Assembly (NCBI GenBank): GCA_963924555.1
Contig: OZ004596.1
Coordinates: forward strand, 2,976,001 to 3,040,000
Origin: Crambe crambe
Lineage: Eukaryota > Porifera > Demospongiae > Poecilosclerida > Crambeidae
Reading direction: 5' to 3'
Length of the DNA: 64,000 bases
The position numbers and the translations under genes are program-made. Below the pieces are notes generated by a model. It saw nothing but the letters and a program-made list of their open reading frames with translations, ran no database searches and was not told where the DNA came from. This document shows positions 51,895-61,813 of the stretch, piece by piece. The first letter of the stretch is position 1, and each line of letters opens with the position of its first letter.

Positions 51895-53410
51895 AGCATG
51901 AAACATCATGCATGGAGAATCCAACAACGGGGAGTTGTGCTAAAGTAGGCTTTCCAGCCTATACACTTGCAAATATAAACTAACCAAGCTATACTACCTT
52001 TGATACCGTGTAGCTCTTCCCTAGGCTTTAGTTGGCACTTCATAGCATGAACTGACTCTAGTTGTGAAACCCCACCCTTTGCAAGGCATGGTGCATTATC
52101 GTTTTTCTACTTGGTATGCGGTTCCACTTGTTACATACCAAGTAGAAAAAATTTAATGTAATGTAATATGTTTTGAGCTTATGGAAGGTCCTGGAGCTCT
52201 AAATGTTTGCATGCTGGCTACTGACCATCACAGGATAGCAGGAGATTAATCTTTGTAACTTCTAATCTAGCCAAGTTCTATGACCCAGCCAATCCCTTCA
52301 TTCCTACTGTGGGACTTGTGCCCATGACCACTCTTACCAACTAAATTACAACAGCTCAGTATACACGCACGAGTTGCTGCAGGGTGAAGCTAGATAGAGC
52401 CATAGCTATAGTGCTATAGAGCTTAGAATATAATTATCACAAAAGCTAGCTAGTCAGCCATGAAAGATTCATGTATGGAGAATCCAACAAAAGAGAGTTG
52501 TGTCGTACTAAGGTAGATTTCCAGCTTAAGCTATCTATGCTACCTTCAGTACTTTGTTGCTCTTCCATAGGGTTTAGTTGGCGCTTCATAGCATGAACTA
52601 GCTTCTCTCCTAGTTGGAAACCCTGCCCCTTGCGCGGCAAGGTATTATCACTAATTTTTTCTACTCGGCATGCGGATATCAAGTAGAAAGAAAACATAAT
52701 GTAATCTGAATAATCTAAACAAAGTGTTTCTTCCCCGAACCTCAGCACTTCGCTGCCATTACGGATACCTTCGTCCTTGTCCATGCTATTAACTTAGAGC
52801 GCCTAACTCTACTTCGTTTGGACTGTGCATCAGGTCAGAAATTGTACTACCATCTCCATGTTGACGATCTTTACCATACAATCTAAGAACACATGTAAGC
52901 AGAGTTCTTTAGCTTTCTCACCTGTGGCCATCACAGTCACTTCAATTGTAAGGTTTTCAAAAAATGTACCTCTCCCCTTCAGTAAGAAATCTGTAAGTAG
53001 TAAATAATACACTGTTCTGGAGGTAGGCCCAAGGTGATGGTTACTGCGGGTACTGGTGCCAGTAATGGTCATGCTGTATGCCATTCTTGAGGGGCACTGG
53101 TGCCAGTAGGCAGTTCTGGAAATAGGCCCAAGGGCACTGGTGCCAGTGATAGTTACTCCATAAGCCATTCTGGAGGGGCACTGGTGCCAGTAAAGAGTCG
53201 TGAGGATCACCAAAACTAAAGTAGGCTTTCCAGCATAACTTGCACATTCAAATAATGCTACATTCAGAACCTTGTTGCTCTTCCCTTGGCGCTTCATAGC
53301 ATCGCTCCAGCCCCCTTTTTTGGCTAGTCTAGTATCTCTCTAGCTCTGACCATAGCTGGAAACCCCACCCGGTTATAATTTTTTCTACTTGGTATGTGGT
53401 TCCACTTGAC
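51895..53410 (-). mobile_element. Deletion derivative of the 1138-3790 hAT family with three repeat units
   Basis: On the minus strand 53195-52838 matches about 1140-1600 (the GGCACCAGTGCCC units, then TTCTTACTGAAG...GGTACATTTTT). 52100-52340 matches 3590-3780, with no transposase between. Three copies of a unit of about 220 bp (51895-52145, 52455-52690, 53200-53410) share TGGAGAATCCAACA or TAGGCTTTCCAGC, then GCTTCATAGCATGAACT and CTACTTGGTATG. Probably a non-autonomous or compound copy. Confidence 0.65.
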
Positions 53411-53534
53411 AAACAAAAAATAAACTAGGACATTAAATTTAGCTTCCATTCTATTGCTCTAGTAGCAACAGTACAATGTCTCGCTTATGCAATGCAAACA
53501 AGAATTTCATGGCACTATTTACTGCTTGCAGGTA

Positions 53535-54383
53535 CCGGTGTCACAGTTTATTTTGTCGCTGGGAGATTCTGTCGCGGCGACAAAATATCCTAGGAAATTC
53601 TGTCACGAGCGACATAATTTCCTAGGATATTTCGTCGCCGCCAGGATATATTGTCGCTGCATAAAAGTACCTATCGGAGAGGTGACATAGCTATATCTGA
53701 TTATACAAACACAATTGGTCACCAACAAATTGCTTTCCTAGCAATAAAACATCTCCTAGGTCGTTTCTGTCTTGGTGATAAATCTTTAATGGGATATTTT
53801 TTCACTAGTTTTTTCTATAGATAAAATGAGAGAAAGAGCAATGCTATTTATAGGTGCATCAAAATCTCAAGCTTGTTAGCTATTCACCTTTAATATAGTT
53901 GGGTGTATAATATATGTTATTGTATAATATTATATCACTCATACTTCAAAGGAGCATGTTTTTTTCTAGTATCTTGCTAGCTATGTATGTTTTTTGCAAG
54001 TGTACAACGGTGGAATATTTCACTGGTTTATAGCAGCAAATTATTATTAACTGATCTATTGATGTGAATGCATGATAGAGTTTTATTGGAAAATGTCCTA
54101 GATAGCTACTCACGTATAATAGCTAGCTAGATGCTACAAAACAACATGTATAGTTCTTTATATATATATACTGCTATAACATAGCTCAAGTGAGCGATAT
54201 AGCTAGTCACATATAGCTACAACTAGCTAATATAGCTAGTATAGAGCTTGATAAGTAAGAGACAAAATATCCTGGGAGATTTTATTACCACAGGAGATTT
54301 TATTACTAGCTGTAGTAGATAATAGCTAGGTATAGCTATAGTGAGCAATAATCCTAGGAGATCGAAGAGATTTTGTCGCTCTC

Positions 54384-54423
<40 letters not shown>

Positions 54424-55204
54424 GATTTACAGCACAAGATGACGTTTAAGAAACAACAAAAAAAAAGAAGATGGGGCAATTAGAGCAGGCTGAGGATCCA
54501 GACTGGCCTGGCGACCAGGAGAAGATTAAAAAACAAACAAACAAAAAAACAACCACAACAAACAAACAATCAAATAAAAAACAACAACAGAAAAAGATTG
54601 GTTAATAGTTACATGTCTTATAATTATGATTGGGTGGCTTGGGATTTGACATACAGTTTCAGCAAGGGGAGACAAGATGGAATGTGCAAGTTATTGGCTT
54701 CAAAACTTCTCAGAATAACCGATCAAAGGTAATCTTTGAGTTTGGATTTGATGGTAGGAGCACCTAAGGTTATATCAATTGGTGGCAGAGAGTCCATAAT
54801 CTAATAATCTAGTCAGCCTGTTGTGATGTGGATCCCAGATACTGGCACCGTAGTCTAGGATCGGGACTACTATGGCATAGTAGAGGCAGGTAAGGCAATT
54901 GGGTGATGCTGATAGTCTGGCGTAGTGGCGACCCTTACCGACCCAGGAGAGATCGTTGGATTCCTAGGTACTTGATGGAGGACACAGTCTCAATAGCCTT
55001 CTTTCCAAGGTCTAATTTTAGAACAAGTGGCTTTTATTGCTAGGAGAGCAATTTGTTGGCGACCAATTGTGTTTGTATAATCAGATATAGTATCCTGGCG
55101 GCGACGAAATATCCTAGGAGATTAAGTCGCTTGCGACAGAATTTCCTAGGATATTTTGTCGCCGCGACAGAATCTCCCAGCGACAAAATAAACTGTGACA
55201 CCGG
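53535..55204. mobile_element. 1.67-kb TIR element with compound inverted ends
   Basis: Inverted ends of about 115-130 bp begin CCGGTGTCACAGTTTATTTT at 53535 and, inverted, end at 55204. TA is present on each side. Within each end a module of about 28 bp (TTTGTCGC..GGAGATT / TCCTAGGA) is repeated in alternating orientation. Stray modules sit at 54260-54380. The middle contains a nested reverse-transcriptase fragment in minus orientation. Confidence 0.88.
54386..55030 (-). pseudogene. Non-LTR retrotransposon fragment with (AAT)n tail
   Basis: On the minus strand VSSIKYLGIQ (near 54980) and VVPILDYGASIWDPHHNRLT (near 54830-54890) are the C-terminal reverse-transcriptase/thumb motifs of L2/CR1/RTE-like elements (YLGI..., P.LDYG..VWDP). 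The strand continues through A-rich sequence into (AAT)12 at 54386-54422, a typical simple-repeat tail. It is 5'-truncated and broken by frameshifts. Confidence 0.65.
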
Positions 55205-56837
55205 TAAGTAAAATTGGATCTTGACTTAAGGGCTCAGTCTCTCATATGAATGTGGGTTCCTAGCTCAATCAGCTAGTTTGTAGTTAAATCAGGATATGGT
55301 CAACCTGGCCAGGATATAAAATCATAGCTCGCCAGTTTACAGATTCAAGATCGATATCTCACAAATTGTCTCTTATAATGTAGCTAGATAGTTTATCTTT
55401 ATAGCTACTCACTATTTTTTGTGACCAAGGTTGATTTTTAAGCTTGTTCTTATAATGCAAACTTCCTTTTGATGAATGTTGGAGTGCTCTCAAAACAACG
55501 CTCGAGCTTGACGTAGACTCCATATCCAGAGCAAGCTAGCCAGCCAGCCGGCCAGCCGTATAGTTTTTCGGCGGCGATCCTTTACCTTGGCCGCGCCGCC
55601 GCGCCCGCCCGGTGTCCGGCTCATGGGAGAAACCACCCGCCACCTCTTTCAACGTCTTGCCATCATCCGGATATCCTGTGGCAGTGGAAGTGGGGAGGGG
55701 CCGGGGGGGCCAGTGGCCCCCCAATATTTTATAAGGGGGGGGGCCTGCCCCCCCCCCCAATATTAAAAACAGAAGAAATACCACAATGAATGTACACATT
55801 CCATGCATCTTGTGTCTTATTAACACTCTATTGTTAATAACTAAGTGAGTTAGTAGCTAGCTACAGTCTATTTGTCAACATGGCCAAGAGAAAGACATCC
55901 TCTATTTTTAAAATAGCTTTCTTTCCTCTCTAAGAAATAGCTGAGGAATTTATTCAGAGGAATGACAGGAGGAGGTCTTAGCTAACACATAATTTACCTT
56001 TTTTTTTTGGTTGGCCCCCCCAATATTTTTTAGCTTCCTACTCCACTGTGTGGAGAGGTAACGCAAGCCTGTGGCTCAACCGTATGCCCACCACCTCTCC
56101 CTGGATTGACAGAAACACTTGAATTCTTTGTATTTTTGTTTTCTACACTCCACTTTGTTTTCTTTATCTGTAGCTTTTTGTCACACCCTTTACAAGTTAT
56201 CACTTTCTTTTGGTTTGCCTTTTTCTGGTTGTTTTGTTGTTGTTTTGATTTGTTTGTTTTTTTGTTTGTTTTTTGTTTTTTTCCCTGTTACATTAGCTGA
56301 TTTTTTTTTTTTTTCAAGCAATGTAAAGCCCAAAGGGCATATGCAAAATAAACGGGGAAAAAAGAATGTCAAGTGACTGAGGGAGGCTACTCAGGTGTAA
56401 CATAAAAATGATTTATAACAAGTGATAAGTCAGGTTCTGATGATGACAGAGCAGAGAGGATCCTGTCCACATTCATGAGGGAGGAGTGAGTTGTGATATT
56501 ATAGTGTTCAAAGTATCCAAATCTGACACATCACATCTGATGCTATTATTGCGCGTGCGTTTTAGAACAAAAAAATAAAATAGTAGCGCCCTGCGCGTGC
56601 ATTTATGCGCATGCGCATATGCAATGCTCGCTCCAATTAATTGTAGGTTAATGCTTGATTGATTTCTACATCGCGCGCTCGGTGCTTTGAAAGTACTTGC
56701 TTTCTATGCATGCAGCTGCCTGCCACTTACATAACTCGACAGCAAAGCACAAATCAACTATCAGCTCAACATTTCTACACAACAGCGCTCAAGGCTTAAA
56801 CGGCTTGTAAGCCTAAGGACTAGGCTTATCTAGCCGT
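55205..56837. other. Spacer with G/C-homopolymer and low-complexity blocks
   Basis: A CpG-rich block (55555-55640) is followed by runs of G and C around GGCCCCCCAATATTTT (55690-55765), echoed at 56010-56030. A T-rich block (56220-56320) yields artefactual Phe-rich frames. Another CpG-bearing stretch at 56545-56700 contains GCGCATGCGC-like sites and might be a promoter. No gene recognised. Confidence 0.45.
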
Positions 56838-57053
56838 ACTATAAACTTACGTGTACGGGCACATTAACCCGTTTAATCCGTGTTCGAGGGCGTGGCCTTG
56901 CTTAACTCTTTATCCGCGAGCAACGTAACGCGGGAGATTGCCGCTGCATCGAGCTAAGCTAGCTATAATATTATGGTCTCTGTGATCCTCTGAGTTACCT
57001 ATGGCCACTTGCATTCCAAGGTTAGCTGACAACTTATTATTGTATAAAAAAGG

Positions 57054-57152
57054 GAGGGAGAAAAATGTAAATTAGGTAGCTAGGTGATATTTAAGTTAGA
57101 GGCAGGAGAAAAATGTAAATTAGGTAGCTAGGTGATATTTAAGTTAGAGGCT
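57054..57152. repeat. Tandem duplication, 49-bp period
   Basis: Two near-identical copies contain AATTAGGTAGCTAGGTGATA and end TTAAGTTAGAGGC. Confidence 0.92.
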
Positions 57153-57410
57153 ACTTCATATCTGCAGATAGTTGTGTGGAAGCTATAAAAGCTGCTTGCC
57201 ATAATATGAGCATGAATGCTGATTATGATACGATTGTAATTGACATGGCTACTAAGTTATAGGAGCTATACCAGCAACCCAATTCCATTATTACTGAGTT
57301 CAGTAAATGGCTTCTAGATTCTATCTCAAAAATCAGGTATCGAAAATTTAAGAGTATTAAGGATTGAGTTTCACTCACTCCGGAGTTCATCTTCATTTAT
57401 TGATAAGTGG

Positions 57411-57845
57411 GTGAAATTCCTCACTGATTGTGGCATAACCATTGAGCCCCTATTTTATCAGCAACTTACTCTGAATCTATTCATCTCACTGATAGAAAAA
57501 GCATTACCTGTGACAGTTGATGATGATGTACACACCAATATAAAGGAGCTAACATACGAAGAACAGTGTGCAATTAGAGGCTACATAGTCAGATCCATTC
57601 ACAAAGACTGCACAGTCAAAGAAACTTTACTTGGACTTGACGACTTACATAACAGTGACGATAACATGGAACCATCTGAATCGGAGGAATGGATGTGTGC
57701 TATCGATAGGGTAGGTTTAATCCGTATTAATGACAGCTTTTATTATACCCTATATGCCATAGAATATAGTACACGGTGCCATTTTAATATAACAGGAATA
57801 GATACTCTCCCATGCACATTAACAATATTGTTGAAGATGTTCTGA
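57411..57845 (+). CDS. Transposon-associated protein, C-terminal 144 codons
   Basis: An open frame starting MKFLTDCGITIEPLFYQQLT is probably only the C-terminal part. Similar coding continues upstream from about 57178 (VEAIKAACHNMSMNADYD) with one stop and one frame change. Key phrases are KELTYEEQCAIR then GYIVRSIHKD, and EEWMCAIDRVGLIRINDSFYY then YAIEYSTR. The first matches the LTYKEINVLRYVAGCIPR phrase in the 13036-16650 element. The second resembles the W...VNRGGL..VND..Y..F..IE pattern of uncharacterised invertebrate transposon proteins. No catalytic residues are identifiable. Probably a decaying element gene. Confidence 0.45.
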   Translation: MKFLTDCGITIEPLFYQQLTLNLFISLIEKALPVTVDDDVHTNIKELTYEEQCAIRGYIVRSIHKDCTVKETLLGLDDLHNSDDNMEPSESEEWMCAIDRVGLIRINDSFYYTLYAIEYSTRCHFNITGIDTLPCTLTILLKMF

Positions 57846-58646
57846 ATGATTGTCTCCCCTAATTCTGCCTCTTTTACATCTCTGCAGATTCGACCCAATC
57901 ATCACTAGCACTGTGAGACTGTTGCTGTCTTTTAGCATTGGAATACATACATTTCTTTGACTCATAGCTATAATTCAATTTTAATAATAGTCATTTCAAA
58001 AAAGTGCAACAAATTAACTGTTTTCTCTAGCATCAAAAGCTTGTTACAGGTACATATGGTAAGCATTGCTCTACCACTTTCAGTAGAGTGGCAGGCATTT
58101 TAGCTAATAGTAATGTAGGAAGTGTTACTACAGTTGAACTGGTTTTTTTCATCCAAATTGTTCACTCTGCTGAATGTAATAGTGTTACATGACTTAAAAT
58201 ATGGTTAAGTACATGTAAGAAACTATTCTCTAACTAATTTTCATTTCATTACTGTTCACTGTGAGTTCTAGGCAAGTTAATGTTACTAACATGCAAAAAA
58301 GTAGCCATTTTCACGGTAACTAGAGTTTATGAACTATTTCTGCAACTCTTTCATGTAAAAGTTTTGCATAGTTACCTTGCTAATCCACCACAGGAACTAT
58401 TCCTCCTTTGGAGATGAACTTGGGATGCGTAGAACACGCGAAATTCGCCAAAACAGGAAACTAACTTGTCTAGGAAACCTCGGACAAGGATGCGGGGGCG
58501 GGTTTCCAATCCCGTACACGTAGTTTATAGTATCTATGATAATAGAGAGACTCATTGTGAGTAATTTGTGACAGATGCTTAAGTTAGGCAACAATAAATT
58601 TGCATCTCTTTAATCACACACGGACTTATTTTATTGTTTCATTCAG

Positions 58647-59383
58647 AATTCAGAATGCTTAAATTGTCAGTTAACCAACTGTGGCACATTTTGTTGCCCA
58701 CCATTTACAAACTCCATTGACAGCAGTGGAAATTTACGAGACCAATGTTGCCGGTCACAGTCAGGAATGCTACGATCTGGTTGCTGTAGTTTTACGGAAA
58801 ATCAATTCTCAACATGCAGTGGAAGAGCTTGCCCAGATTATTCCAATCCGGCTGAGATTAGAAATGCCAATGGCAGATTGAAAAATGAATGTTGTATTTT
58901 AGATCTGGATGTTGCAGTACTGAAGAAAATGGCACCCTACAAGTAATAATACAAGTCAAAATTAGGTATTTCAGACTTAGTTATAGCTGTGTACAAAAAG
59001 AATGGAATCAAGGTGATTCAATTACTTATTTCCAATAACTAGCTACCTTTTTTTTTACTTTGTCAATATTGAATATAAATGCATGATACAGTAAACCTAG
59101 TACAGCTACTTCTATTTAATGGAAACTCAAGGAGCAAGAAAGCACTAAGTGCACCTGTCAGATTAATCATGCTCAACTATTGGGAAGTTGAACAAACTAC
59201 TAGATCCACCATTGCAACCTATTCTCCAAACACAGAGACCCACCATGCACACCAATGACGATCAACTTTCAAAAAATGTTATAAAAACTGTTTTGTCTGA
59301 TATACTGCAGATTTGAAATTGTAATTGGTATTTCTGTCGCTCTCGTGATCCTTATATTATTAATCATAGCCATGGTTTGTTAA
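58647..59383 (+). CDS. Cysteine-rich single-pass membrane protein, 5' exon(s) missing
   Basis: Two exons, 58647-58942 and 59311-59383, join in phase (TACAA|GTAATA donor, TACTGCAG acceptor). The first encodes 98 residues with 13 cysteines, including four CC pairs (GTFCCPPF, DQCCRSQSG, SGCCSFTEN, NECCILD). The second encodes a hydrophobic helix (FEIVIGISVALVILILLIIA) and stops two residues later (VC). This is the layout of a type I membrane protein with a disulphide-rich ectodomain and almost no cytoplasmic tail. The signal-peptide exon was not found. It may lie upstream of the 56838-58541 element. If the donor is not used, the frame ends at TAA 58944-58946 as a secreted form. Paired cysteines recall Shisa/WBP1-like proteins, but spacing does not match well enough to name it. 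Tail to tail with HSCB. Confidence 0.55.
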
Positions 59384-59430
59384 TTTTTTTTTGGTGCACA
59401 TGTCATTAACAAAAAATTTGGATTGAACGT

Positions 59431-60049
59431 TTAATTATGAGGTAGCATATAATACACTCTATTCTTTATATTTATATAATATTTCATTCTCTTCAGAGTT
59501 TCTTTAGCATTCATATAATCACCTATATTTAGGGCAGGTTGGTACCTTCATAGAAGTTTTAAAAAAATGCAATAATAACCTTCATCAAACTGTGTCAACA
59601 GCAACTTTCTGTATCCATGCAAGTGCTCTGTGAACAGAGATCATTAATAATATATACTGCAGTCATGTACATAGCTATGGCAAATTCTTACTGTCAGTTT
59701 TTTCATCCAACTTGGTAAGAGTTTCAACATCTCTCTCATGAACATCAGCCAATGCTTCATTCGTGGCCATCACATCTTCTAAAAACTCTATATCATCAAT
59801 ATCAGTGCCTTCTTCTTCGCTCAAAGGAAAACCTAAAACTTCTAACTACCACATTAGTGACATATAGAGTGAAGGCAACAGTCACATAACCAATACAGAA
59901 AGTTAGCTAAGTGTGCATTTTTCATCCCAAAGATATATCACTTACCAAATAGATCCCTCTACTATAATCTTCCTTAAGTACTGAATATGCTTTGTTGACT
60001 AAAGCAGATTGCTGTGAAGAATACTGTCTTTCAGTCTAATGATGAATAA

Positions 60050-60102
<53 letters not shown>

Positions 60103-60626
60103 GGGTTCTATTGCTAAATTTATCCGGGTGAAGTTCTTTTTGAAGTTTCATATATTCATACTTCAACTGATCCAAATTCACTGAATAGTTCTGTGGACTA
60201 GTGGATATCATAATATCTATACAATCTTCATTGATATGATTACCATCCAAATATCTTGAAATAGTTGGTGGTAGTAGGAGGCAAAATAACTTTATGGTGG
60301 CATGGACACATGAACACATTAGAATCACCAGGAAGTGTAATGGTCTTCTTACATTTCCAGCAATTCACGAAATCCAATTGAGTAGATAAAGATCTGTAAG
60401 AAGTCAGGGAAGAAAAAATTAACAGCTCTTGATAGACTTAATTGTGATTGCACTCATATGAAAAGGGATGAAAAAATTTAATAGGTCCAACAAAGGAGGA
60501 GGAGGAGCAGGAAATAGGACACTCTTGTGTGAACACAATGAAGCCAAGTGTCTGCAAGATAGACTGTCCTACAAAGGAAGAGGAGGAGCAGGAAATAGCG
60601 AGGACTGTCTTCCATGAACACAACAT
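59431..60626 (-). CDS. HSCB: Iron-sulfur cluster co-chaperone HSCB
   Basis: Seven exons on the minus strand: 60626-60523 (start exon inferred), 60393-60244, 60197-60101, 60035-59946, 59845-59692, 59627-59580 and 59522-59431, about 244 residues. HSCB is a mitochondrial J-protein that brings ISCU to HSPA9 for Fe-S cluster transfer. The start exon encodes a Ser-rich, basic-hydrophobic leader consistent with a mitochondrial signal. The zinc-binding segment has CWKC and MCPC, so the second pair is C-x-C instead of C-x-x-C. The J-domain follows: TTTNYFKIFGC, LKYEYMKLQKELHPDKFS with the HPD triad, and SALVNKAYSVLKEDYSRGIYL. The C-terminal ISCU-binding helix region has EFLEDVMATNEAL and AKETLKRMKYYINI. 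The donor of exon 3 is the edge of an (AAT)n microsatellite. Confidence 0.93.
60051..60099. repeat. (ATT)n microsatellite at an HSCB splice donor
   Basis: About 16 trinucleotide units. On the minus strand the exon ends CTG and the intron begins GTAATAATAATAAT..., so the repeat forms positions +2 onward of the 5' splice site. Confidence 0.97.
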
Positions 60627-60717
60627 CTACTTAAGACAGACTCTACGGTTAGTGTCTGCTAGTGGAAAATTCAACTGTAGGGTATAACAACGGAAGAGGA
60701 AGTCTTAATATTTGTTA

Positions 60718-61026
60718 GGCGGTTCCAAATAAATCACTTGTTTAACGGATTTTTTCTCCTTTCTTATAGGCAGGCAGGACGAAATAAACTTAAACATAAA
60801 CTACCTCAGTATACTATGCATCATGTTTATATGGTCATGTGTTCTAGTATACAAAGGAACAGGAGTATACTGGGGTCTAGTATACAAAGATAAACAGCAG
60901 TATACTGGGATCTAGTATACAAAGATAAACAGCAGTATACTGAGGATATACAAGTTTAAATATATTTCAATTCTGTCAAAATAGGGCAGGGAAATCCGTT
61001 AAACAAGTAATTTATTTTGAACTGCC
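60718..61026. mobile_element. 309-bp MITE with TTA target duplication (Harbinger-like)
   Basis: Inverted ends of about 32 bp, GGCGGTTCCAAATAAATCAC... and its inverse ending GAACTGCC, are flanked by TTA (60715-60717 and 61027-61029). A 3-bp TTA duplication and GGC termini suggest PIF/Harbinger. It lies about 90 bp upstream of the HSCB start codon. Inside, 60843-60946 is a tandem array of three 33-35 bp units beginning TCTAGTATACAAAG. Confidence 0.88.
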
Positions 61027-61077
61027 TTATGAGGTTTCACTTCTTGCCTGTTTAATAGATGAAAAACTCCGCATAGC

Positions 61078-61199
61078 AACTAGGATTTTTATGCTCAGTT
61101 TGCTCACTGTATAAACTAGGAATAGTCTATTTTATGACAACTAGGATTTTTATGCTCAGTTTGCTCACTGTATAAACCAGGAATAGTCTATTTTATGAC
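61078..61199. repeat. Tandem duplication, 61-bp period
   Basis: Copies 61078-61138 and 61139-61199 differ at about one base (AAACTAGG / AAACCAGG). Confidence 0.97.
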
Positions 61200-61385
61200 A
61201 AAAGGGACGCAGCAAGTTAAGTATTTCCAAACTTCCACTGATGTCTATGGGTATAATTCGCTAGCTATAGATCTACCTTATAAATATCCAAGCACGCCAA
61301 TTAGAGCTGGGCAAAAGCCTCCCAGGCAGCATCACTTACCCGGCCCAGTCCAATTGGAAAAGGGTCGATACCGGCCCCTGTCGTG

Positions 61386-61500
61386 TACGTACGTACGTAC
61401 GTACGTGTGTACGTACGTGTATACATATGTACATATACATATACATGTAGTAGCTAGCTAGCTGCGCGCGCTGATGATCAGATCACGCGCACGCGCGCGC
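61386..61500. repeat. Alternating purine-pyrimidine tract (ACGT/ATAC/CG)
   Basis: (GTAC)n grades into TATACATATG-type repeats (61386-61448). After CTAGCTAGCTGC comes a CGCGCACGCGCGCGC run. Such tracts favour Z-DNA. A short ATG-containing exon candidate, ATGGGATTCATCAG|GTGAGG at 61593-61606, follows the CpG-rich stretch, but no continuing exon was found. Confidence 0.7.
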
Positions 61501-61813
61501 TACGTCTAGTAGTCTCGCGCGGGCCATGCCAAGCGCCAGATCTGAGAGTCTGCTGAATTAACCCGTCACAAAGTTGTGGATTTTCGAGAAACATGGGATT
61601 CATCAGGTGAGGACTTTCCTAATTGATAGCTAGGGGACCCTTCAGTTTACGGGATCACAAAAGTGAAATGTTGAATTAAGTCATAAAATTTACCCTATCC
61701 TTACTGCATGATTGCATGTAGTGATCAAGCTAATGATTTTGTAAGTAAACCTCATCTGTGAAATTTTGTATGATGTCAGTTCCCATTGATATTGTATGGT
61801 TTACCTATAACAG

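Larger units (their letters stand above)
56838..58541 (+). mobile_element. Long TIR element related to the GGGATTGGAAAC family
   Basis: The left end near 56838 (TACTATAAACTTACGTGTACGGG) and the right end 58498-58541 (inverse, with TTTCCAATCCCGTACACGTAG and TATAGTATCTATGAT) are inverted around TACTATAAACT(T)ACGTGTACGGG, quoted here in two parts. The interior holds a readable protein frame of the same type as in 13036-16650. The left end is poorly preserved, so its limit is approximate. Confidence 0.6.

Noticed and set aside
55536-55826. Minus-strand Gly/Pro/Arg-rich frame of 96 codons
   Set aside because: GC-rich repeat DNA with homopolymers. No splice partner or motif.
56106-56376. Phe-rich hydrophobic frames that resemble membrane proteins
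   Set aside because: T-rich low-complexity DNA on one strand, with no splice or start context.
60438-60626. 62-codon minus-strand frame as a separate gene
   Set aside because: Its first 34 codons fit better as the start exon of HSCB, joined in phase to 60393.
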